NCBI GenBank assembly: GCA_949283655.1
Contig: CASDTH010000013.1
Coordinates: 1 to 50,013, forward strand
Length of the DNA stretch: 50,013 nt
DNA from: an uncultured bacterium
GTDB taxonomy: Bacteria > Bacillota > Clostridia > Oscillospirales > Acutalibacteraceae
Direction of reading: 5' to 3'
The position numbers were made by a program, and so were the translations under genes. Positions 24,849 through 32,763 of this stretch are shown here, in pieces (position 1 is the stretch's first letter; the number at the start of each line of letters is the position of its first letter). Under the pieces are notes generated by a model that saw only the letters and a program-made list of their open reading frames with translations, searched no databases and was not told the DNA's origin.

Positions 24849-25751
24849 ATGACGGATCTTATCATTATCGGCGCGGGCTGCGCCGGGCTGACCGCAGCAA
24901 TCTATGCGCAGCGGGCCGGCCTGCAAACGATCCTGCTGGAGGAGAATTTCTATGGCGGCCAGATCGCTCTGACCAATGAAATTGAAAACTACCCTGCCAT
25001 TCCCAGTATCACCGGTCCGGAGCTGGCCCAGCAGCTATATGGGCAGGCGGAATCGCTTGGGGCGCAGATCCGTTTTGAAATGGTGACACAGGCGGAGCTG
25101 ACCTCCCACCCCAAAATAATCACCACCAACGTAGGCCGTTATGAAGCAAAGGCGGTGATCGTTGCAAACGGCGCCAAACGCCGTAAGCTTGGCTGCCCCG
25201 GCGAGGCAGAGCTTTCAGGCCGTGGCGTAAGCTATTGCGCTACCTGCGACGGCGCATTCTTCCGAGGCAAGGATGTAGCCATTGTGGGCGGCGGCAACAC
25301 GGCACTAGAGGATGCGCTCTTTCTCTCCAACGTCTGCCGGACCGTCTTCCTGATTCACAGGCGGGATACCTTCCGGGGGGAAAAATCTCTGGCGGAGCGC
25401 GTGCGCCAGCGTGAAAATATTCATCTTCTGTATGACAGCACGGTCACCGAAATCCGTGGGGACGCCGCTGTTTCCGCCGCTGTGATCCAAAACCTCAAGA
25501 CAGGAGCGCAGCAGGAATTACCGGTAAGCGCCGTATTCATTGCCATTGGCCTGATGCCAGAAAACGGCATTTTCTCCCGCCAGCTTCCGCTTGATGAAAA
25601 TGGATATTTCCTCGCCGGGGAGGATTGCAAAACCCCGCTCGCAGGCGTTTTTGTGGCAGGGGACTGCCGCACAAAGCCGCTGCGCCAAATTGTCACCGCA
25701 GCAGCTGACGGCGCAGTGGCAGGCTATCAAGCCGCCTCTTATATCGGGTAG
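24849..25751 (+). CDS. trxB: thioredoxin reductase
   Basis: 300 residues from ATG 24849 (ACGGAGG upstream). NADPH:thioredoxin oxidoreductase flavoprotein. FAD site GAGCAGLTAAIYAQRAG near the N-terminus (the usual GAGPAG proline is Cys), redox pair CATC in YCATCDGAFF, NADPH site GGGNTALEDA and HRRDTFR, and C-terminal GVFVAGDC for FAD. Probable partner is the thioredoxin at 17964-18284. It stands alone between two terminators or intergenic regions. The Cys in the dinucleotide motif is unusual. Confidence 0.94.
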   Translation: MTDLIIIGAGCAGLTAAIYAQRAGLQTILLEENFYGGQIALTNEIENYPAIPSITGPELAQQLYGQAESLGAQIRFEMVTQAELTSHPKIITTNVGRYEAKAVIVANGAKRRKLGCPGEAELSGRGVSYCATCDGAFFRGKDVAIVGGGNTALEDALFLSNVCRTVFLIHRRDTFRGEKSLAERVRQRENIHLLYDSTVTEIRGDAAVSAAVIQNLKTGAQQELPVSAVFIAIGLMPENGIFSRQLPLDENGYFLAGEDCKTPLAGVFVAGDCRTKPLRQIVTAAADGAVAGYQAASYIG

Positions 25752-25772
25752 TCTTGCGCGAAATAAAAGAAT

Positions 25773-25845
25773 CCCGCGCCGCAGAGCAGGCGGCGGTGCC
25801 ATCCCGAAGGGAATGGCTTGCCTGCCTCTGTAGCGCGGGCGTTTT
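25773..25845 (+). terminator. terminator between trxB and the mannosidase gene
   Basis: A long imperfect stem: CCCGCGC...CAGAG...AGGC (25773-25791) against GCCT...CTCTG...GCGCGGG (25820-25839), followed by CGTTTT. It separates convergent genes and may act in both directions. Confidence 0.6.
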
Positions 25846-25871
25846 AATGTGTCAACAGTCAAAACACAGCG

Positions 25872-28442
25872 TTATCCGGCGATCGCCCGGTAAACCCAGT
25901 TGACGAAATTGACCGGGATCAGCTTCACACCAAGCGCCTGCAGCTGGCCGTTCAGCTTCGATTTCACCTGTGTAATATTGCCTACACTGCGCAGTACAAG
26001 CGCTTTTTGCAGCTGCTCAGCGGTGACCCCTGCCTGCACCGGGCCATGCACCGTCACCTGCTCACCGGGCAGCAGGTCAAAGAAATTATCCGTCAGATTG
26101 CCATCAAAGAGGGGGCTGTCGATAAACAGGCTGCGCGCAAACGCATCAGAGGATACGGTAACGCTCGCCTCGCCATCACACACCGCCACCTCACAGTGGA
26201 ACCTGCTATCCGGCAGGCGGCAATCGCGCTCCTTCTCAAACAGCAGCGTCTTGCGCGAAACCGGGGTGCCATCTGCCGCATTCAGCTGAGCAACAAATAC
26301 GCAATCCGCACGCGCGGCGCCCTTGAGGATCGCCTTACGCTCCATGCGCACCACACGCGCAACCCCCGTCGCCGGGGCGGAAACGGTGAAGTACTTTTCA
26401 AACACCGGCGTACCGTCAAAGCGAAGCACCCGGCAGGAAAGTGAGCCGGAAAACGGGGCCGTTTTATCGTTGATTACAAAAAGCTTGAGCTCCTTGCGCG
26501 TATCTTCAATGGAGACCATTATGGGCTCGTTGAAATGGCGCGCGCCATAATGCAGCGCCTTGAAGCGGCCAAAATAATCCATGCCCGCCCAGGAGCATAC
26601 CGGCCAACAGTCGTTGAGCTGCCAATACAGCGAGCCGTTGCAGCGGCCACGGTTACGCCGCCAGTGTTCCGTTGCGTCTCGCACGCCCTCCAGCTGGATC
26701 ATCTGCGTCAGATACAACAGGTCGTCAAACCGCTCTGGCAGGCGATATTGTGAGGCGATATAATAGATCATTTTCCGGTTGCCGCTCGGGCTCTTCTGGT
26801 GCGCATTGAACACTGGGCTGGTCAGCGCCTTCTCCTCCGGCTTGGCAAAAAAGTTGACGGTAGAAATGCTTGGCATGGATTCCAGACCGAATTCGCTGCA
26901 AAAGCGCGTGAGATGCCTGCGGTAAAAGTTCAGCGGCTGCAGGCCGTGCCAGACCTGCCACAGGTGCGTGTCGCCCGCATTGTCGCTATGGATATCCTGC
27001 AAATACCCCGTCCCGCAGGGAGAGCCAGAGATAAAGGGCGTTTGATCATCCAGCGCCTTCACAAAATCGGGCAAAATTTGATAGAAGAAAATTTCCGTCC
27101 ATTGGTTCAGCTTAATATATGCCTTCCAACCCATGGACATATCCTCAATCTCATTGTTGCCGCACCAGAGTGCTAAGCTCGCATGATGGCGCAGGCGGCG
27201 CACATTGCAGGCGATCTCCTGCTTGACACTCTCAAGAAACGCCTCCTCATAAAACGGATACGGCGCGCAAGCGAAGGCAAAATCCTGCCAAACCAGAATC
27301 CCGTATTCATCGCAGATGTCATAGAACGAATCCGTCTCATAATAGCCGCCGCCCCAGACACGGATCATATTCATATGCGCAGCTTGGCAATCCTGCAGGA
27401 GCTTGCGCTTCTTCGCATCATCTGCGCGCGTGATAAACGAATCCATCGGGATATAGTCGCCGCCCTTGGCAAACAGCGGCACGCCGTTTAACACAAACTG
27501 GAAATTATGCCCCCACTGATCCTTTTCCCGGTTGAGCGTAAGCGTGCGCAAGCCGATGCGCTCAAGCGCATCGTCGAGCACCGCTCCCCCCTGCAAAAGC
27601 TCCGTTTTCACGGTGTAGAGCGGCTGAATCTCCCTGTCGGAAAGGTCATTGGTCCACCACAGCTGCGGATTCTCCACAGTGAAGGTACACTCCGCCTCTA
27701 AGCCCTCCTGCGCCGTGGTATGGCCAAGCGTCTCCCCGCTGGGGGAAAGCAGCGTAAAGCGGATAACCGGCGCTGTCTCCCCCTGCTCTGTAACCCACTC
27801 CGCCGTAGCCTTAACCACCACGTCCACCACGCCGTCATGGTGGCTCTGGCGAATACGTGTTTCCGCCAACCGGGCGCACTGGTAGCCGCGCAGGGAAATA
27901 TCTCGCGTGATGCCGCTGATCGGGATCGTCGGGCCCCAATCCCAGCCAAAATGGCACTGTGCCTTCCGCATATGGGAGGCGCCTGTCACGCTCTGCCCAT
28001 TGCCGGGCACATGCTCGCGCTTTTCCTCCTCGCGCAGGAATTGCAGCGGCGAGAAAAACACAATATGCACCTCGTTTTTCCCCTCATGCAGCAGCTGCTT
28101 GACCGGGAAATCATAGGTCAGGTGCATGTTTTTCCCTTTCCCTATCAGTGTGCCGTTGACCGAAACTTCACAGAGGGTATCGAGCATTTCACAATGCAGC
28201 AGGATCTCATCCATGGCAAGTAGCTCCCGCCCCACTGTAAAGGAACGGCGGTATTCCCAATCCTTCTCGGCCACCCACTTGCTCTTTTCTTCATTTTGGC
28301 CAATGAAGGGATCCTCTATCGCCCCAATCGCCAGCAGGTCGTTGTAGTTGCAGCCGGGCACCTCCGCCGGCAGCCACTCCTCTTTCCCCGCTTCGCGGAA
28401 TTGCCAAACGCCGCGTGCGCCGTTTAATGATTGCTCCAGCAT
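25872..28442 (-). CDS. GH2 beta-mannosidase
   Basis: 856 residues, no signal peptide, hence cytoplasmic. Five-domain GH2 layout: N-terminal sugar-binding domain (GVWQFREAGKEEWLPAEVPGC), immunoglobulin-like domain, TIM barrel and two C-terminal beta domains. The barrel shows RVWGGGYYETDSFYDICDEYG, acid/base Glu431 in GNNEIED and nucleophile Glu517 in CSEFGLESMPS; the spacing suits beta-mannosidases. Releases mannose from beta-1,4-mannosides, or mannosyl-GlcNAc from N-glycans. ATG 28442 follows AGAAAGGATGG and lies 22 bases after the MFS transporter stop, so the two form an operon driven from 29773-29801. Confidence 0.93.
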   Translation of the reverse strand: MLEQSLNGARGVWQFREAGKEEWLPAEVPGCNYNDLLAIGAIEDPFIGQNEEKSKWVAEKDWEYRRSFTVGRELLAMDEILLHCEMLDTLCEVSVNGTLIGKGKNMHLTYDFPVKQLLHEGKNEVHIVFFSPLQFLREEEKREHVPGNGQSVTGASHMRKAQCHFGWDWGPTIPISGITRDISLRGYQCARLAETRIRQSHHDGVVDVVVKATAEWVTEQGETAPVIRFTLLSPSGETLGHTTAQEGLEAECTFTVENPQLWWTNDLSDREIQPLYTVKTELLQGGAVLDDALERIGLRTLTLNREKDQWGHNFQFVLNGVPLFAKGGDYIPMDSFITRADDAKKRKLLQDCQAAHMNMIRVWGGGYYETDSFYDICDEYGILVWQDFAFACAPYPFYEEAFLESVKQEIACNVRRLRHHASLALWCGNNEIEDMSMGWKAYIKLNQWTEIFFYQILPDFVKALDDQTPFISGSPCGTGYLQDIHSDNAGDTHLWQVWHGLQPLNFYRRHLTRFCSEFGLESMPSISTVNFFAKPEEKALTSPVFNAHQKSPSGNRKMIYYIASQYRLPERFDDLLYLTQMIQLEGVRDATEHWRRNRGRCNGSLYWQLNDCWPVCSWAGMDYFGRFKALHYGARHFNEPIMVSIEDTRKELKLFVINDKTAPFSGSLSCRVLRFDGTPVFEKYFTVSAPATGVARVVRMERKAILKGAARADCVFVAQLNAADGTPVSRKTLLFEKERDCRLPDSRFHCEVAVCDGEASVTVSSDAFARSLFIDSPLFDGNLTDNFFDLLPGEQVTVHGPVQAGVTAEQLQKALVLRSVGNITQVKSKLNGQLQALGVKLIPVNFVNWVYRAIAG

Positions 28443-28464
28443 AACAAATCCATCCTTTCTACTA

Positions 28465-29736
28465 TTATCGCACTTCGATCAAACCGGTTTCGTTTTTTTG
28501 AAAATTTTTCCAGATGCGAACGGCTGTCAGGCTCAGCGCAATCGCCGCCATAGCCAGCGCCATCCACATCACGATCGTGGCATTCCAGGAAAAATGATTG
28601 AGCAGATACCCTGTGCCGAAATTGGAAACGCCACAACCGATATAAGCCACACTGTTGAGAAAGCCGGACATAGAGCTTGTGCGCCCATACCGGCTGAAAT
28701 GCAATGGAATAAACGTGATCATCATCACATTCACCGCAAACATGGAGGTTGTAATCCCTGCCAGGCACACAATGGTCAGCAGCATGCTCCGATCTCCCCA
28801 GAAGAGCAGCACTGACAGCAGCCCAAGCGCTGCGGCGAAGAACACACTGGCCGTGGCAGGCTCGCTGCGCATGTAACGGTTCAGCCACTTGGCAAGGTAA
28901 GCCCCCGCCACATTGACAACCGGCAGCAGCATCGTCAGCGCGAGGGAAACACTGCTATCCGCCGCAAAAATCTCCACGATATAGGTGGGCACCCACTGTG
29001 TCACGCCATCCTTCAGCGTGCCGTGCACCGCAATCGGGAGCAGCAGTAAAATCAGGCCGGAGGCAGCGAACAGCTTCAAAAACGGCTTCAGCGGTAGCTT
29101 GCCCGGCCCAGCCTGCGCTTGCAGGGCGGCAGGCGGCGTGACCTTCTCCATTTTCGGCAGAAGCCTCCCCGTGCCAAAAAGCCAGGCAAAGCCTACAACC
29201 AGCACAATGGAGCCGCAAACAAAAAACACACCGTTCCATGGCATGAGCTTCAGCGCAAGCAGGCTGACGCCGTAGCTTGCAAGCGTCCCCAGCGGCACAG
29301 TGGTGGAAATATCAATACCAAATTTCGCCTTTCCCTTTTCATCATAATACTCCCCGGCAATGCGCAGCAACGGCGACCAGACCATGGACTGCACAAAGCC
29401 GTTTAAGCCCCAAAGGAAAATCATCGCGGCATAACTGTGCAGAAAAAAAAGCGCTATATTGCACATGGCCGAAATCATTAGCCCGCCAAACACCATCTGG
29501 CGCGGCGCAATCCGGTCGCCCAGAAAGCCGTTGATAAACTGCCCCGCGCCATAAGTGATAAAAAAGCACGAGGAGACGGACGCTATCTGCGACTTGCTGA
29601 AAAGCTCAAGCGCGCTCAGCTCCGGCATGACGGCCGAAAAATTCAGCCGGCAGATATAGGTGGCAAAATAAGCCACCCAGCAGAGCTGAAACAGCTTTTT
29701 TTCGCGGGCGCCAAAGCCCGCTCGATTGTGACGCAT
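28465..29736 (-). CDS. MFS transporter (organophosphate/UhpC-like type)
   Basis: 423 residues, about twelve membrane helices. Helix 1 region CWVAYFATYICRLNFSAVMPEL and GAGQFINGFLGDRIAPRQMVF (MFS motif A between helices 2 and 3) suit the organophosphate:phosphate antiporter branch. With the beta-mannosidase immediately downstream, it probably imports a manno-oligosaccharide or a phosphorylated sugar; this is inferred from context only. Start ATG 29736 after AAGGGGTAAAAGG; promoter 29773-29801. Confidence 0.88.
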   Translation of the reverse strand: MRHNRAGFGAREKKLFQLCWVAYFATYICRLNFSAVMPELSALELFSKSQIASVSSCFFITYGAGQFINGFLGDRIAPRQMVFGGLMISAMCNIALFFLHSYAAMIFLWGLNGFVQSMVWSPLLRIAGEYYDEKGKAKFGIDISTTVPLGTLASYGVSLLALKLMPWNGVFFVCGSIVLVVGFAWLFGTGRLLPKMEKVTPPAALQAQAGPGKLPLKPFLKLFAASGLILLLLPIAVHGTLKDGVTQWVPTYIVEIFAADSSVSLALTMLLPVVNVAGAYLAKWLNRYMRSEPATASVFFAAALGLLSVLLFWGDRSMLLTIVCLAGITTSMFAVNVMMITFIPLHFSRYGRTSSMSGFLNSVAYIGCGVSNFGTGYLLNHFSWNATIVMWMALAMAAIALSLTAVRIWKNFQKNETGLIEVR

Positions 29737-29772
29737 CCTTTTACCCCTTATCCTGAAAAATTGACCGTGATT

Positions 29773-29801
29773 ACTATACCATCCGTGCCCCTGAAAATCA
29801 A
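29773..29801 (-). promoter_or_regulatory. SigA-type promoter of the MFS/mannosidase operon
   Basis: Minus strand TTGATT (29801-29796), 17 bases, TATAGT (29778-29773). Confidence 0.55.
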
Positions 29802-29894
29802 TCGTTTCCCGTCTGCTTTTTTAATCAACCGCCCAGACCGGGGAGCGCATCTCTCCTCCACACGGATTCCCGCTCGCTGCACAAAAAATCCATC

Positions 29895-29923
29895 TTGCCT
29901 TTTACTGTGCATTCGGCTATACT
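29895..29923 (+). promoter_or_regulatory. SigA-type promoter of the phosphodiesterase gene
   Basis: TTGCCT (29895-29900), 17 bases, TATACT (29918-29923); divergent from the mannosidase operon promoter. Confidence 0.55.
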
Positions 29924-29963
29924 GAGGGCGGTAAAATGCGAAAAACAGAAGGGGGAAATTGCC

Positions 29964-30899
29964 ATGTCGCTGACGCAGAAGCTTACCTGGCACTTTGATA
30001 CCACACAGTCGGAAAAGGATTACGTACAGGCCGTCCAGGTCAGCGGAATTTTTGAAAACACATGCGCCGCGGCCTATCCGCAAACGGTCACGGCGCGCCT
30101 GATGCGCGAGCATTTCACGGATACAGATTGCGGCCGGCGCAAAAAGGCGCTGATCATTGGATTTGACGGTGCGCGTGCGGACGGTATGCTCAACCTTGTC
30201 AAATCCCGCGACCCGAAGCTAGCCGTCACAAATGAGGACAGCCGCCTGAGCGCCGTGTGCGCCCTGAAGAAACAGGGCGGGCTTTACCTGACCTATGCGG
30301 GCGGCGAGCCGGGCGACCGGGCAACGAGGCAGGAGACCAGCACCGCGCCAGGCTGGGCCTCCATTTTAACCGGCCATTGGGCGCGGGAAAACGGCGTACA
30401 TGGGATGGACACCTTAAAAGCCGAATATCCCACCGTGCTGCTGGAGCTTGCGCGCCGGGGAATCTCCGCCTGCTTCTATGGCCTGTGGCCCACACACTTC
30501 ACACACACCTACAAGGGCGAAATGGAAGCGGCGCAAAGGGAGCGTCTTCCGCTTGAGCACCTGCACTGTAAGAATGAAAACGATCTTCACGAGCAGTTGC
30601 TTCACGCAATTGATGCGGATGTGGACTGCATTTTTGGCATCTATGAAGGGCCGGACAGCTGCGGCCACGGGATCGCCTTCAGCAATCACAACTATTTTTA
30701 CACCAAAAGTATCTCCGACTGCGACCGCTGCGCCTATGAGCTGATGGAGCGTGTGCGCGCACGGGAAACCTACGCCCAGGAGGATTGGCTCATCCTCATC
30801 ACCTCTGACCACGGTGGGCACAAAACCCGGCACGGAACGCAGAAGATACAGGATCGAATGACGTTTTTAGCTAGCAGCAAAAAGCTGGAGTCGCTGTGA
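29964..30899 (+). CDS. alkaline phosphatase superfamily / nucleotide pyrophosphatase-like protein
   Basis: 311 residues from ATG 29964 (AAGGGGGAAA upstream). No signal peptide. Metal-dependent phosphodiesterase/phosphatase fold: first metal Asp in IIGFDGARADGM, nucleophile Thr candidate in TSTAPGWASILTG, metal residues in GPDSCGHGIAF and TSDHGGHK, and a later His (RHGTQ). These place it in the alkaline phosphatase superfamily near type I phosphodiesterases. Substrate not known. It lies back to back with the mannosidase operon and 53 bases before a surface-protein gene. Confidence 0.82.
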   Translation: MSLTQKLTWHFDTTQSEKDYVQAVQVSGIFENTCAAAYPQTVTARLMREHFTDTDCGRRKKALIIGFDGARADGMLNLVKSRDPKLAVTNEDSRLSAVCALKKQGGLYLTYAGGEPGDRATRQETSTAPGWASILTGHWARENGVHGMDTLKAEYPTVLLELARRGISACFYGLWPTHFTHTYKGEMEAAQRERLPLEHLHCKNENDLHEQLLHAIDADVDCIFGIYEGPDSCGHGIAFSNHNYFYTKSISDCDRCAYELMERVRARETYAQEDWLILITSDHGGHKTRHGTQKIQDRMTFLASSKKLESL

Positions 30900-30952
30900 A
30901 CTGGAGTGCGTCGCCTTCGGAAATTGATAAAAGCAAATGGGGTTGTAGAGAA

Positions 30953-31843
30953 ATGATGAAAAAATTGATTTGTGTTTTCCTCGCCTGTGCGGTGTGCCTA
31001 TGCGCTTTCAGCGGTGCGGCACTGGCTGCTGGGGAGACTGTGCGCAGCACCTATGTAAAAATCACAGGGGATGGGTTTGTGGCGGATACCTTCTGCGGTG
31101 TGCCCGCCTATTACAACCTGAGCAGCGACATCCAGTGCAACGAGTATATCATGCGGTTTTACAGGCAGGCATATGGTTTGGAGGTGTATGCCTACTTCGG
31201 CATTGGCCTGCAGATGGTGTCGCCGGGCTATGATTTCAAAAAAACCAGCAGCCCGAAGCCGGGCGATGTCTACTACTCTCCCGCAGAAAAGCGCGGCAAA
31301 TCCTACGATCACTGGGCGATTGTGAAATCCTATGATGCCAGTGCGCGTACGATCACCGTGATCGAGCAAAACTACTCCTACACAAAAAACGGCGCGCCGC
31401 ACGCCAGCGTCAACCGCGTGGTGCGCTTCCCCTATAGCACCTACGACGTTTACACACCCATCTCCACCACCGGCGGCGCTGTTCCAGCTCTCGATCTGCC
31501 GGAGACGACCACAAAGCGCCCCACAACCACAAAGAAGCCTACCACAACGAAAAAGCCTGTGACCACCAAAAAGCCCACCACCCAAAAAGCAACAGCCGCA
31601 CCCACCACAGCCCCGTCTACTACCGTGACCACGCAACCTGCCACGGAGCTCACCTCAGCTGCATCTACGCTCCCCAATGAAACAACCGCCCGCGCCATGG
31701 CAACGCAAGCGGCTGCCGCCAATGCGCAAGCGGAGCGGCCCGCCGGGCGCTCCAAGCTGTTGCTTCCGGTGCTGGGCACTGTGCTAGCGGCGCTGGTCCT
31801 CGCGGCTATCGTGCTGCTCGTGCGGCGGAAGAGGCATGAATAA
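30953..31843 (+). CDS. membrane-anchored CHAP-domain surface protein
   Basis: 296 residues from the first ATG at 30953. Signal peptide (MMKKLICVFLACAVCLCAFSG, cleavage near ALAA). A CHAP-type Cys/His amidase or peptidase domain covers about residues 40-165, with Cys about 62 (DIQCNEYI), His about 120 (YDHWAIVKS) and Glu in VIEQNY. Then a threonine/lysine-rich linker with TTTKKP repeats, and a C-terminal membrane helix (LLLPVLGTVLAALVLAAIVLL) with a basic tail RRKRHE. No LPxTG lies before the helix, so it is membrane-anchored. Likely cleaves peptidoglycan cross-bridges or stem peptides. Followed by a strong terminator. Confidence 0.85.
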   Translation: MMKKLICVFLACAVCLCAFSGAALAAGETVRSTYVKITGDGFVADTFCGVPAYYNLSSDIQCNEYIMRFYRQAYGLEVYAYFGIGLQMVSPGYDFKKTSSPKPGDVYYSPAEKRGKSYDHWAIVKSYDASARTITVIEQNYSYTKNGAPHASVNRVVRFPYSTYDVYTPISTTGGAVPALDLPETTTKRPTTTKKPTTTKKPVTTKKPTTQKATAAPTTAPSTTVTTQPATELTSAASTLPNETTARAMATQAAAANAQAERPAGRSKLLLPVLGTVLAALVLAAIVLLVRRKRHE

Positions 31844-31870
31844 AGGCTGCTAAAATCTGATAAAGGGATG

Positions 31871-31916
31871 AAAAAGCGGGTTTCCCTGGCTGTTGAGCGA
31901 GGGAAACCCGCTTTTT
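31871..31916 (+). terminator. strong terminator after the CHAP gene
   Basis: AAAAAGCGGGTTTCCCT (31871-31887) pairs perfectly over 17 bases with 31900-31916, ending in CTTTTT. It can act in both directions. Confidence 0.85.
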
Positions 31917-32027
31917 GATTCCCGCTCCCAGCAGGCGCAGCACGGTACGGGAATCCTGCCCGCACCGCAGTCACATCAATTCTATACAAAAAATAAATAA
32001 AATCTAACCAATTTGCAACAAACGCTC

Positions 32028-32056
32028 TTGTGTTTTGCCAAGGCACATGATAAAAT
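32028..32056 (+). promoter_or_regulatory. SigA-type promoter of the GtrA-like gene
   Basis: TTGTGT (32028-32033), 17 bases, TAAAAT (32051-32056). An alternative -10 (TATAAA) overlaps a few bases downstream. Confidence 0.45.
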
Positions 32057-32089
32057 AGTATAAAATTAATAGAAAAAGGAGCTATGCAA

Positions 32090-32644
32090 ATGGGGAAGCT
32101 GAATCAATTGGATAAAAGCGCCGCAAGCAAAGGCGCGGGAATTAACACCCTGTGGCAGTTCGTGAAGTTTATTGTGGTCAGTCTGGGCGCTTTTGTGATC
32201 CAAACCGTTTTGCCTCTTATCATTCAGCTATTTATGTCGGAGGAATTCCTGAGCCGTCCCTACGAGTTTTTTGTATTCCAATCCGAAGGCGGCCTGGATA
32301 ATGGCTTGGGTATTTTTATCGCTGCTACGGCGAGCAACATCATCGCGCAGATTGTGGCTTTTTTCATTAACCGTGAGAAAACGTTTAATTCCAGCGCGAA
32401 CATTGCTGTGACGCTGCCAATCTACATTGTTTTTACGATTGCGCTGATCTGCTTCTCCGCATGGCTGACACCAACGCTGCAGGGCTTCCTTGTGAGCAAG
32501 GAGCTGAGCACAGAGCTTGCGCTCTTCATCACCAGCGCGACCTGCGGCGCCATTCAATTCTTCCTGTATTTCCCGGTTGATAAGATCCTGTTCCACAAAA
32601 AGAAAGAGGAAAAAGCAGAGGAAAAGGAAAACGCCAAGGTTTAA
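32090..32644 (+). CDS. GtrA-like membrane protein
   Basis: 184 residues from ATG 32090; AAAGGAG lies eight bases upstream, so this start is better than the ATG at 32084. Four hydrophobic segments: FVKFIVVSLGAFVIQTVLPLII, a central one ending INREKTFN (a hallmark of GtrA-type proteins, where NRxxTF follows helix 3), LPIYIVFTIALICFSAWL and one near the C-terminus. The cytoplasmic tail is rich in Lys and Glu. GtrA proteins are thought to flip lipid-linked sugars for wall glycosylation; the role here is inferred. It may accompany the GH3 gene 120 bases downstream, though a terminator intervenes. Confidence 0.75.
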   Translation: MGKLNQLDKSAASKGAGINTLWQFVKFIVVSLGAFVIQTVLPLIIQLFMSEEFLSRPYEFFVFQSEGGLDNGLGIFIAATASNIIAQIVAFFINREKTFNSSANIAVTLPIYIVFTIALICFSAWLTPTLQGFLVSKELSTELALFITSATCGAIQFFLYFPVDKILFHKKKEEKAEEKENAKV

Positions 32645-32696
32645 TTCCATCGGTTGTTCCTCAAATGGATAGGGATTTGTCTGTTCTATAAAAACC

Positions 32697-32741
32697 AGCC
32701 AGCTTGATGAAAGCAAAAATCAAGCTGGCTGTTATTCCGTT
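32697..32741 (+). terminator. terminator of the GtrA-like gene
   Basis: AGCCAGCTTGAT (32697-32708) pairs perfectly with ATCAAGCTGGCT (32719-32730), then GTTATTCCGTTTT. It lies just before the GH3 ribosome site. Confidence 0.6.
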
Positions 32742-32763
32742 TTACATAAAAGGAGGAAGGAAT

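Noticed and set aside
31659..31700. LPNET sequence in the CHAP protein as a sortase signal
   Set aside because: It is roughly 30 residues before the membrane helix, separated by an Ala-rich stretch, and lacks the G of LPxTG; anchoring is better explained by the membrane helix itself.
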